This document shows, in pieces, positions 26,301 through 37,893 of a stretch of 64,000 nucleotides of DNA; the first letter of the stretch is position 1; each line of letters opens with the position of its first letter. The stretch is from Xiphydria camelus (taxonomy: Eukaryota; Arthropoda; Insecta; Hymenoptera; Xiphydriidae). Below the pieces are notes generated by a model. That model saw only the letters and a program-made list of their open reading frames with translations. It did not search any database and was not told the origin of the DNA. The position numbers were made by a program, and so were the translations under genes. The stretch spans positions 29,222,955 to 29,286,954 of the forward strand of contig OY783191.1 of assembly GCA_963678675.1 (NCBI GenBank), given 5' to 3'.

Positions 26301-28548
26301 TTCTACGCAAGTTAGTTCTATATAAACATATGTAAATACGTATATTTATACCTGTACGCGTCGGTTTCGCGGTACGCTTTGTACGCAAAAGATGGTTATT
26401 CCGGATCTCAAACTAATTCATTAGAGCTCAATAGCTTCTCGGCTCAATGAGCTAAGATCAAAAGTGTGTATACCGCCGCAGAGTGCAGCGAGTCAATGGG
26501 AAACAGGGAAAAAATAAAAAACTCGCGTGATTACCGATATGACATTTAACTAAAATAGTATTTTCTAAAAATGGATATTGCATTTCTACGCAAGTTAGTT
26601 CTATATAAACATATGTAAATACGTATATTTATACCTGTACGCGTTGGTTTCGCGGTACGCTTTGTACGCAAGATTGTTATTCCGGATCTCAATCTAATTC
26701 ATTAGAGCTCAATAGCTTCTCGGCTCAATGAGCTAAGATCAAAAGTGTGTATACCGCCGCACAGTGCAGCGAGTCAATGGGAAACAGAGAATATATCCAA
26801 AACTCGCGTGATTACCGATATGACATTTAACTAAAATAGTATCTTCTAAAAATGGATATTGCGTTTCACGCAAGTTAGTTCCGTATAAATTGCACATCGG
26901 CAAATACGTTGGTATTTATCCATGTACGGGTCGGTTTCGCGGTACGCTTTGTACGCAAGATGGTTATTCCGGATCTCAGTCTAGTTCATTAGAGCTCAAT
27001 AGCTTCTCGGCTCAATGAGCTAAGATCAAAAGTGTGTATACCGCCGCACAGTGCAGCGAGTCAATGGGAAACAGAGAAAATATCCAAAACTCGCGTGATT
27101 ACCGATATGACATTTAACTAAAATAATATCTTCTAAAAATGGATATTGCATTTCTACGCAAGTTAGTTCTATATAAACATATGTAAATACGTATATTTAT
27201 ACCTGTACGCGTCGGTTTCGCGGTACGCTTTGTACTCAAGATTGTTATTCCGGATCTCAGTCTAGTTCATTAGAGCTCAATAGCTTCTCGGCTCAACGAG
27301 CTAAGATCAAAAGTGTGTATACCGCCGCAGAGTGGAGCGAGTCAATGGGAAACAAGGAAAAAATAAAAAACTCGCGTGATTACCGATATGACATTTAACT
27401 AAAATAGTATCTTCTAAAAATGGATATTGCATTTCTACGCAAGTTAGTTCTATAATAAACATATGTAAATACGTATATTTATACCTGTACGCGTCGGTTT
27501 CGCGGTACGCTTTGTACGCAAAAGATGGTTATTCCGGATCTCAAACTAATTCATTAGAGCTCAATAGCTTCTCGGCTCAATGAGCTAAGATCAAAAGTGT
27601 GTATACCGCCGCAGAGTGCAGCGAGTCAATGGGAAACAGGGAAAAAATAAAAAACTCGCGTGATTACCGATATGACATTTAACTAAAATAGTATCTTCTA
27701 AAAATGGATATTGCATTTCTACGCAAGTTAGTTCTATATAAACATATGTAAATACGTATATTTATACCTGTACGCGTCGGTTTCGCGGTACGCTTTGTAC
27801 TCAAGATTGTTATTCCGGATCTCAATCTAATTCATTAGAGCTCAATAGCTTCTCGGCTCAATGAGCTAAGATCAAAAGTGTGTATACCGCCGCACAGTGC
27901 AGCGAGTCAATGGGAAACAGAGAATATATCCAAAACTCGCGTGATTACCGATATGACATTTAACTAAAATAGTATCTTCTAAAAATGGATATTGCGTTTC
28001 ACGCAAGTTAGTTCCGTATAAATTGCACATCGGCAAATACGTTGGTATTTATCCATGTACGGGTCGGTTTCGCGGTACGCTTTGTACGCAAGATGGTTAT
28101 TCCGGATCTCAGTCTAGTTCATTACAGCTCAATAGCTTCTCGGCTCAATGAGCTAAGATCAAAAGTGTGTATACCGCCGCACAGTGCAGCGAGTCAATGG
28201 GAAACAGAGAAAATATCCAAAACTCGCGTGATTACCGATATGACATTTAACTAAAATAATATCTTCTAAAAATGGATATTGCATTTCTACGCAAGTTAGT
28301 TCTATATAAACATATGTAAATACGTATATTTATACCTGTACGCGTCGGTTTCGCGGTACGCTTTGTACTCAAGATTGTTATTCCGGATCTCAGTCTAGTT
28401 CATTAGAGCTCAATAGCTTCTCGGCTCAACGAGCTAAGATCAAAAGTGTGTATACCGCCGCAGAGTGGAGCGAGTCAATGGGAAACAAGGAAAAAATAAA
28501 AAACTCGCGTGATTACCGATATGACATTTAACTAAAATAGTATCTTCT
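20335..28548 (+). repeat. Block II, super-repeat copy 2: 29 monomers, 8,214 bp
   Basis: (1) 20,335-22,883: A 20335, B/C chimera 20616, H 20903, G 21184, D 21471, F 21752, G 22033, C 22320, D 22603. (2) 22,884-25,715: A 22884, B 23165, C 23452, H-like 23735 (with TACTCAAG), G 24016, D 24303, F 24584, G 24865, C 25152, D 25435. (3) 25,716-28,548: A 25716, B 25997, C 26284, H 26567, G 26848, E 27135, C 27416, F 27700, G 27981, E 28268. Both copies measure 8,214 bp because this one lost one C (submodule 1) and has one C that copy 1 lacks (submodule 2). The rare G allele ATTACAGCTC recurs at the same offset. Confidence 0.87.
20616..20902 (+). repeat. Chimeric monomer: B left, C right (one-monomer deletion)
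   Basis: It starts as a B with the long L1 left half and the rare GGTTTGGCGG allele, like B 12402 at the same place in super-repeat copy 1. It ends as a C, with AATGGGAAACAGGG and AGTATTTTCT, like C 12689. The B tail alleles (AACGGGAAACAAGG, GATTGCC) and the C head are missing. This is the expected product of one crossover between neighbouring B and C monomers, removing 283 bp. The breakpoint lies between about 20,730 and 20,831. Confidence 0.85.
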
Positions 28549-30533
28549 AAAAATGGATATTGCATTTCTACGCAAGTTAGTTCTATAATAAACATATGTA
28601 AATACGTATATTTATACCTGTACGCGTCGGTTTCGCGGTACGCTTTGTACGCAAAAGATGGTTATTCCGGATCTCAAACTAATTCATTAGAGCTCAATAG
28701 CTTCTCGGCTCAATGAGCTAAGATCAAAAGTGTGTATACCGCCGCAGAGTGCAGCGAGTCAATGGGAAACAGGGAAAAAATAAAAAACTCGCGTGATTAC
28801 CGATATGACATTTAACTAAAATAGTATTTTCTAAAAATGGATATTGCATTTCTACGCAAGTTAGTTCTATATAAACATATGTAAATACGTATATTTATAC
28901 CTGTACGCGTTGGTTTCGCGGTACGCTTTGTACGCAAGATTGTTATTCCGGATCTCAATCTAATTCATTAGAGCTCAATAGCTTCTCGGCTCAATGAGCT
29001 AAGATCAAAAGTGTGTATACCGCCGCACAGTGCAGCGAGTCAATGGGAAACAGAGAATATATCCAAAACTCGCGTGATTACCGATATGACATTTAACTAA
29101 AATAGTATCTTCTAAAAATGGATATTGCGTTTCACGCAAGTTAGTTCCGTATAAATTGCACATCGGCAAATACGTTGGTATTTATCCATGTACGGGTCGG
29201 TTTCGCGGTACGCTTTGTACGCAAGATGGTTATTCCGGATCTCAGTCTAGTTCATTAGAGCTCAATAGCTTCTCGGCTCAATGAGCTAAGATCAAAAGTG
29301 TGTATACCGCCGCACAGTGCAGCGAGTCAATGGGAAACAGAGAAAATATCCAAAACTCGCGTGATTACCGATATGACATTTAACTAAAATAATATCTTCT
29401 AAAAATGGATATTGCATTTCTACGCAAGTTAGTTCTATATAAACATATGTAAATACGTATATTTATACCTGTACGCGTCGGTTTCGCGGTACGCTTTGTA
29501 CTCAAGATTGTTATTCCGGATCTCAGTCTAGTTCATTAGAGCTCAATAGCTTCTCGGCTCAACGAGCTAAGATCAAAAGTGTGTATACCGCCGCAGAGTG
29601 GAGCGAGTCAATGGGAAACAAGGAAAAAATAAAAAACTCGCGTGATTACCGATATGACATTTAACTAAAATAGTATCTTCTAAAAATGGATATTGCATTT
29701 CTACGCAAGTTAGTTCTATAATAAACATATGTAAATACGTATATTTATACCTGTACGCGTCGGTTTCGCGGTACGCTTTGTACGCAAAAGATGGTTATTC
29801 CGGATCTCAAACTAATTCATTAGAGCTCAATAGCTTCTCGGCTCAATGAGCTAAGATCAAAAGTGTGTATACCGCCGCAGAGTGCAGCGAGTCAATGGGA
29901 AACAGGGAAAAAATAAAAAACTCGCGTGATTACCGATATGACATTTAACTAAAATAGTATCTTCTAAAAATGGATATTGCATTTCTACGCAAGTTAGTTC
30001 TATATAAACATATGTAAATACGTATATTTATACCTGTACGCGTCGGTTTCGCGGTACGCTTTGTACTCAAGATTGTTATTCCGGATCTCAATCTAATTCA
30101 TTAGAGCTCAATAGCTTCTCGGCTCAATGAGCTAAGATCAAAAGTGTGTATACCGCCGCACAGTGCAGCGAGTCAATGGGAAACAGAGAATATATCCAAA
30201 ACTCGCGTGATTACCGATATGACATTTAACTAAAATAGTATCTTCTAAAAATGGATATTGCGTTTCACGCAAGTTAGTTCCGTATAAATTGCACATCGGC
30301 AAATACGTTGGTATTTATCCATGTACGGGTCGGTTTCGCGGTACGCTTTGTACGCAAGATGGTTATTCCGGATCTCAGTCTAGTTCATTACAGCTCAATA
30401 GCTTCTCGGCTCAATGAGCTAAGATCAAAAGTGTGTATACCGCCGCACAGTGCAGCGAGTCAATGGGAAACAGAGAAAATATCCAAAGCTCGCGTGATTA
30501 CCGATATGACATTTAACTAAAATAATATCTTCT
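27135..30533 (+). repeat. Block III: E-C-F/H-G tetramer HOR, 1,133 bp, three copies
   Basis: Units: E 27135, C 27416, F 27700, G 27981; E 28268, C 28549, H 28833, G 29114; E 29401, C 29682, F 29966, G 30247. Each is 281+284+281+287 = 1,133 bp, and the C member always has the extra A in TATAATAAAC. Units 1 and 3 share the G allele ATTACAGCTC, so an eight-monomer period of 2,266 bp overlies the tetramer. A single earlier unit lies at 18,921-20,053. The first unit and the first monomer of the second also belong to the end of super-repeat copy 2. Confidence 0.88.
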
Positions 30534-30814
30534 AAAAATGGATATTGCATTTCTACGCAAGTTAGTTCTATATAAACATATGTAAATACGTATATTTATA
30601 CCTGTACGCGTCGGTTTCGCGGTACGCTTTGTACTCAAGATTGTTATTCCGGATCTCAGTCTAGTTCATTAGAGCTCAATAGCTTCTCGGCTCAACGAGC
30701 TAAGATCAAAAGTGTGTATACCGCCGCAGAGTGGAGCGAGTCAATGGGAAACAAGGAAAAAATAAAAAACTCGCGTGATTACCGATATGACATTTAACTA
30801 AAATAGTATCTTCT

Positions 30815-31098
30815 AAAAATGGATATTGCATTTCTACGCAAGTTAGTTCTATAATAAACATATGTAAATACGTATATTTATACCTGTACGCGTCGGTTTC
30901 GCGGTACGCTTTGTACGCAAAAGATGGTTATTCCGGATCTCAAACTAATTCATTAGAGCTCAATAGCTTCTCGGCTCAATGAGCTAAGATCAAAAGTGTG
31001 TATACCGCCGCAGAGTGCAGCGAGTCAACGGGAAACAAGGAAAAAATAAAAAACTCGCGTGATTGCCGATATGACATTTAACTAAAATAGTATCTTCT
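30815..31098 (+). repeat. Chimeric C monomer with B-type tail
   Basis: The left and middle are C (TATAATAAAC, ACGCAAAAGATGG). The tail carries AACGGGAAACAAGG and GATTGCC, a haplotype otherwise found in B monomers (793, 6453, 12402, 35626, 47805). It is followed directly by another C at 31099. Confidence 0.75.
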
Positions 31099-34000
31099 AA
31101 AAATGGATATTGCATTTCTACGCAAGTTAGTTCTATATAAACATATGTAAATACGTATATTTATACCTGTACGCGTCGGTTTCGCGGTACGCTTTGTACG
31201 CAAAAGATGGTTATTCCGGATCTCAAACTAATTCATTAGAGCTCAATAGCTTCTCGGCTCAATGAGCTAAGATCAAAAGTGTGTATACCGCCGCAGAGTG
31301 CAGCGAGTCAATGGGAAACAGGGAAAAAATAAAAAACTCGCGTGATTACCGATATGACATTTAACTAAAATAGTATTTTCTAAAAATGGATATTGCATTT
31401 CTACGCAAGTTAGTTCTATATAAACATATGTAAATACGTATATTTATACCTGTACGCGTTGGTTTCGCGGTACGCTTTGTACGCAAGATTGTTATTCCGG
31501 ATCTCAATCTAATTCATTAGAGCTCAATAGCTTCTCGGCTCAATGAGCTAAGATCAAAAGTGTGTATACCGCCGCACAGTGCAGCGAGTCAATGGGAAAC
31601 AGAGAATATATCCAAAACTCGCGTGATTACCGATATGACATTTAACTAAAATAGTATCTTCTAAAAATGGATATTGCGTTTCACGCAAGTTAGTTCCGTA
31701 TAAATTGCACATCGGCAAATACGTTGGTATTTATCCATGTACGGGTCGGTTTCGCGGTACGCTTTGTACGCAAGATGGTTATTCCGGATCTCAGTCTAGT
31801 TCATTAGAGCTCAATAGCTTCTCGGCTCAATGAGCTAAGATCAAAAGTGTGTATACCGCCGCACAGTGCAGCGAGTCAATGGGAAACAGAGAAAATATCC
31901 AAAACTCGCGTGATTACCGATATGACATTTAACTAAAATAGTATCTTCTAAAAATGGATATTGCATTTCTACGCAAGTTAGTTCTATATAAACATATGTA
32001 AATACGTATATTTATACCTGTACGCGTCTGTTTCGCGGTACGCTTTGTACGCAAGATGGTTATTCCGGATCTCAATCTAATTCATTAGAGCTCAATAGCT
32101 TCTCGGTTCAATGAGCTAAGATCAAAAGTGTGTATATCGCCGCAGAGTGCAGCGAGTCAATGGGAAACAAGGAAAAAATAAAAAACTCGCGTGATTACCG
32201 ATATGACATTTAACTAAAATAGTATCTTCTAAAAATGGGTATTGCATTTCACGCAAGTTAGTTCTATATAAATTACACATCTGCAAATACGTTGGTATTT
32301 ATCCATGTGGGGGTCGGTTTCGCGGTACGCTTTGTACGCAAGATGGTTATTCCGGATCTCAAACTAATTCATTAGAGCTCAATAGCTTCTCGGCTCAATG
32401 AGCTAAGATCAAAAGTGTGTATACCGCCGCAGAGTGCAGCGAGTCAATGGGAAACAGGGAAAAAATAAAAAACTCGCGTGATAACCGATATGACATTTAA
32501 CTAAAATAGTATCTTCTAAAAATGGATATTGCATTTCTACGCAAGTTAGTTCTATATAAACATATGTAAATACGTATATTTATACCTGTACGCGTTGGTT
32601 TCGCGGTACGCTTTGTACGCAAGATTGTTATTCCGGATCTCAATCTAATTCATTAGAGCTCATTAGCTTCTCGGCTCAATGAGCTAAGATCAAAAGTGTG
32701 TATACCGCCGCACAGTGCAGCGAGTCAATGGGAAACAGAGAATATATCCAAAACTCGCGTGATTACCGATATGACATTTAACTAAAATAGTATCTTCTAA
32801 AAATGGATATTGCGTTTCACGCAAGTTAGTTCCGTATAAATTGCACATCGGCAAATACGTTGGTATTTATCCATGTACGGGTCGGTTTCGCGGTACGCTT
32901 TGTACGCAAGATGGTTATTCCGGATCTCAGTCTAGTTCATTAGAGCTCAATAGCTTCTCGGCTCAATGAGCTAAGATCAAAAGTGTGTACACCGCCGCAC
33001 AGTGCAGCGAGTCAATGGGAAACAGAGAAAATATCCAAAACTCGCGTGATTACCGATATGACATTTAACTAAAATAATATCTTCTAAAAATGGATATTGC
33101 ATTTCTACGCAAGTTAGTTCTATATAAACATATGTAAATACGTATATTTATACCTGTACGCGTCGGTTTCGCGGTACGCTTTGTACGCAAGATGGTTATT
33201 CCGGATCTCAATCTAATTCATTAGAGCTCAATAGCTTCTCGGTTCAATGAGCTAAGATCAAAAGTGTGTATATCGCCGCAGAGTGCAGCGAGTCAATGGG
33301 AAACAAGGAAAAAATAAAAAACTCGCGTGATTACCGATATGACATTTAACTAAAATAGTATCTTCTAAAAATGGATATTGCATTTCTACGCAAGTTAGTT
33401 CTATATAAACATATGTAAATACGTATATTTATACCTGTACGCGTCGGTTTCGCGGTACGCTTTGTACGCAAAAGATGGTTATTCCGGATCTCAAACTAAT
33501 TCATTAGAGCTCAATAGCTTCTCGGCTCAATGAGCTAAGATCAAAAGTGTGTATACCGCCGCAGAGTGCAGCGAGTCAATGGGAAACAGGGAAAAAATAA
33601 AAAACTCGCGTGATTACCGATATGACATTTAACTAAAATAGTATTTTCTAAAAATGGATATTGCATTTCTACGCAAGTTAGTTCTATATAAACATATGTA
33701 AATACGTATATTTATACCTGTACGCGTTGGTTTCGCGGTAAGCTTTGTACGCAAGATTGTTATTCCGGATCTCAATCTAATTCATTAGAGCTCAATAGCT
33801 TCTCGGCTCAATGAGCTAAGATCAAAAGTTTGTATACCGCCGCACAGTGCAGCGAGTCAATGGGAAACAGAGAAAATATCCAAAACTCGCGTGATTACCG
33901 ATATGACATTTATCTAAAATAGTATCTTCTAAAAATGGATATTGCATTTCTACGCAAGTTAGTTCTATATAAACATATGTAAATACGTATATTTATACCT

Positions 34001-37000
34001 GTACGCGTCGGTTTCGCGGTACGCTTTGTACTCAAGATTGTTATTCCGGATCTCAGTCTAGTTCATTAGAGCTCAATAGCTCCTCGGCTCAACGAGCTAA
34101 GATCAAAAGTGTGTATACCGCCGCAGAGTGGAGCGAGTCAATGGGAAACAAGGAAAAAATAAAAAACTCGCGTGATTACCGATATGACATTTAACTAAAA
34201 TAGTATCTTCTAAAAATGGATATTGCATTTCTACGCAAGTTAGTTCTATATAAACATATGTAAATACGTATATTTATACCTGTACGCGTCGGTTTCGCGG
34301 TACGCTTTGTACTCAAGATTGTTATTCCGGATCTCAGTCTAGTTCATTAGAGCTCAATAGCTTCTCGGCTCAACGAGCTAAGATCAAAAGTGTGTATACC
34401 GCCGCAGAGTGGAGCGAGTCAATGGGAAACAAGGAAAAAATAAAAAACTCGCGTGATTACCGATATGACATTTAACTAAAATAGTATCTTCTAAAAATGG
34501 ATATTGCATTTCTACGCAAGTTAGTTCTATAATAAACATATGTAAATACGTATATTTATACCTGTACGCGTCGGTTTCGCGGTACGCTTTGTACGCAAAA
34601 GATGGTTATTCCGGATCTCAAACTAATTCATTAGAGCTCAATAGCTTCTCGGCTCAATGAGCTAAGATCAAAAGTGTGTATACCGCCGCAGAGTGCAGCG
34701 AGTCAATGGGAAACAGGGAAAAAATAAAAAACTCGCGTGATTACCGATATGACATTTAACTAAAATAGTATCTTCTAAAAATGGATATTGCATTTCTACG
34801 CAAGTTAGTTCTATATAAACATATGTAAATACGTATATTTATACCTGTACGCGTCGGTTTCGCGGTACGCTTTGTACTCAAGATTGTTATTCCGGATCTC
34901 AATCTAATTCATTAGAGCTCAATAGCATCTCGGCTCAATGAGCTAAGATCAAAAGTGTGTATACCGCCGCACAGTGCAGCGAGTCAATGGGAAACAGAGA
35001 ATATATCCAAAACTCGCGTGATTACCGATATGACATTTAACTAAAATAGTATCTTCTAAAAATGGATATTGCGTTTCACGCAACTTAGTTCCGTATAAAT
35101 TGCACATCGGCAAATACGTTGGTATTTATCCATGTACGGGTCGGTTTCGCGGTACGCTTTGTACGCAAGATGGTTATTCCGGATCTCAGCCTAGTTCATT
35201 AGAGCTCAATAGCTTCCCGGCTCAATGAGCTAAGATCAAAAGTGTGTATACCGCCGCACAGTGCAGCGAGTCAATGGGAAACAGAGAAAATATCCAAAAC
35301 TCGCGTGATTACCGATATGACATTTAACTAAAATAGTATCTTCTAAAAATGGATATTGCATTTCTACGCAAGTTAGTTCTATATAAACATATGTAAATAC
35401 GTATATTTATACCTGTACGCGTCGGTTTCGCGGTACGCTTTGTACGCAAGATGGTTATTCCGGATCTCAATCTAATTCATTAGAGCTCAATAGCTTCTCG
35501 ATTCAATGAGCTAAGATCAAAAGTGTGTATATCGCCGCAGAGTGCAGCGAGTCAATGGGAAACAAGGAAAAAATAAAAAACTCGCGTGTTTACCGATATG
35601 ACATTTAACTAAAATAGTATCTTCTAAAAATGGGTATTGCATTTCACGCAAGTTAGTTCTATATAAATTACACATCTGCAAATACGTTGGTATTTATCCA
35701 TGTGGGGGTCGGTTTGGCGGTACGCTTTGTACGCAAGATGGTTATTCCGGATCTCAAACTAATTCATTAGAGCTCAATAGCTTCTCGGCTCAATGAGCTA
35801 AGATCAAAAGTGTGTATACCGCCGCAGAGTGCAGCGAGTCAACGGGAAACAAGGAAAAAATAAAAAACTCGCGTGATTGCCGATATGACATTTAACTAAA
35901 ATAGTATCTTCTAAAAATGGATATTGCATTTCTACGCAAGTTAGTTCTATATAAACATATGTAAATACGTATATTTATACCTGTACGCGTCGGTTTCGCG
36001 GTACGCTTTGTACGCAAGATTGTTATTCCGGATCTCAATCTAATTCATTAGAGCTCAATAGCTTCTCGGCTCAATGAGCTAAGATCAAAAGTTTGTATAC
36101 CGCCGCACAGTGCAGCGAGTCAATGGGAAACAGAGAAAATATCCAAAACTCGCGTGATTACCGATATGACATTTAACTAAAATAGTATCTTCTAAAAATG
36201 GATATTGCATTTCTACGCAAGTTAGTTCTATATAAACATATGTAAATACGTATATTTATACCTGTACGCGTCGGTTTCGCGGTACGCTTTGTACTCAAGA
36301 TTGTTATTCCGGATCTCAATCTAATTCATTAGAGCTCAATAGCTTCTCGGCTCAATGAGCTAAGATCAAAAGTGTGTATACCGCCGCACAGTGCAGCGAG
36401 TCAATGGGAAACAGAGAATATATCCAAAACTCGCGTGATTACCGATATGACATTTAACTAAAATAGTATCTTCTAAAAATGGATATTGCGTTTCACGCAA
36501 GTTAGTTCTGTATAAATTGCACATCGGCAAATACGTTGGTATTTATCCATGTACGGGTCGGTTTCGCGGTACGCTTTGTACGCAAGATGGTTATTCCGGA
36601 TCTCAGTCTAGTTCATTAGAGCTCAATAGCTTCTCGGCTCAATGAGCTAAGATCAAAAGTGTGTATACCGCCGCACAGTGCAGCGAGTCAATGGGAAACA
36701 GAGAAAATATCCAAAACTCGCGTGATTACCGATATGACATTTAACTAAAATAGTATCTTCTAAAAATGGATATTGCATTTCTACGCAAGTTAGTTCTATA
36801 TAAACATATGTAAATACGTATATTTATACCTGTACGCGTCGGTTTCGCGGTACGCTTTGTACGCAAGATGGTTATTCCGGATCTCAATCTAATTCATTAG
36901 AGCTCAATAGCTTCTCGGTTCAATGAGCTAAGATCAAAAGTGTGTATATCGCCGCAGAGTGCAGCGAGTCAATGGGAAACAAGGAAAAAATAAAAAACTC

Positions 37001-37042
37001 GCGTGTTTACCGATATGACATTTAACTAAAATAGTATCTTCT

Positions 37043-37329
37043 AAAAATGGGTATTGCATTTCACGCAAGTTAGTTCTATATAAATTACACATCTGCAAAT
37101 ACGTTGGTATTTATCCATGTGGGGGTCGGTTTCGCGGTAAGCTTTGTACGCAAGATGGTTATTCCGGATCTCAGTCTAGTTCATTAGAGCTCAATAGCTT
37201 CTCGGCTCAATGAGCTAAGATCAAAAGTGTGTATACCGCCGCACAGTGCAGCGAGTCAATGGGAAACAGAGAAAATATCCAAAACTCGCGTGATTACCGA
37301 TATGACATTTAACTAAAATAGTATCTTCT
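37043..37329 (+). repeat. Chimeric long monomer: B (L1) left, G right
   Basis: The left half is L1, with ATGTGGGGGTCGG and the GTAAGC allele at about 37,137. From CAGTCTAGTTC at 37,172 onward it is G-like (CGCACAG, CAGAGAAAATATCC). The switch lies within about 35 bp, between 37,139 and 37,172. It is the only L1/L2 recombinant I found. Confidence 0.82.
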
Positions 37330-37893
37330 AAAAATGGATATTGCATTTCTACGCAAGTTAGTTCTATATAAACATATGTAAATACGTATATTTATACCTG
37401 TACGCGTCGGTTTCGCGGTACGCTTTGTACGCAAAAGATGGTTATTCCGGATCTCAAACTAATTCATTAGAGCTCAATAGCTTCTCGGCTCAATGACCTA
37501 AGATCAAAAGTGTGTATACCGCCGCAGAGTGCAGCGAGTCAATGGGAAACAGGGAAAAAATAAAAAACTCGCGTGATTACCGATATGACATTTAACTAAA
37601 ATAGTATCTTCTAAAAATGGATATTGCATTTCTACGCAAGTTAGTTCTATATAAACATATGTAAATACGTATATTTATACCTGTACGCGTTGGTTTCGCG
37701 GTACGCTTTGTACGCAAGATTGTTATTCCGGATCTCAATCTAATTCATTAGAGCTCAATAGCTTCTCGGCTCAATGAGCTAAGATCAAAAGTTTGTATAC
37801 CGCCGCACAGTGCAGCGAGTCAATGGGAAACAGAGAAAATATCCAAAACTCGCGTGATTACCGATATGACATTTAACTAAAATAGTATCTTCT

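Larger units (their letters stand above)
30534..37893 (+). repeat. Block IV: irregular mosaic of monomer families
   Basis: Order: E 30534, C (with B-type tail) 30815, C 31099, H 31382, G 31663, A 31950, B 32231, H 32518, G 32799, A 33086, C 33367, D 33650, E 33931, E 34212, C 34493, F 34777, G 35058, A 35345, B 35626, D 35913, F 36194, G 36475, A 36762, B/G chimera 37043, C 37330, D 37613. No period longer than the S-L dimer repeats here. It contains the only E-E tandem pair made of two regular E monomers and the first C-C tandem. Several private changes occur, for example TTTATCTAAA near 33,911 and CTTCCCGG near 35,217. Confidence 0.85.
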
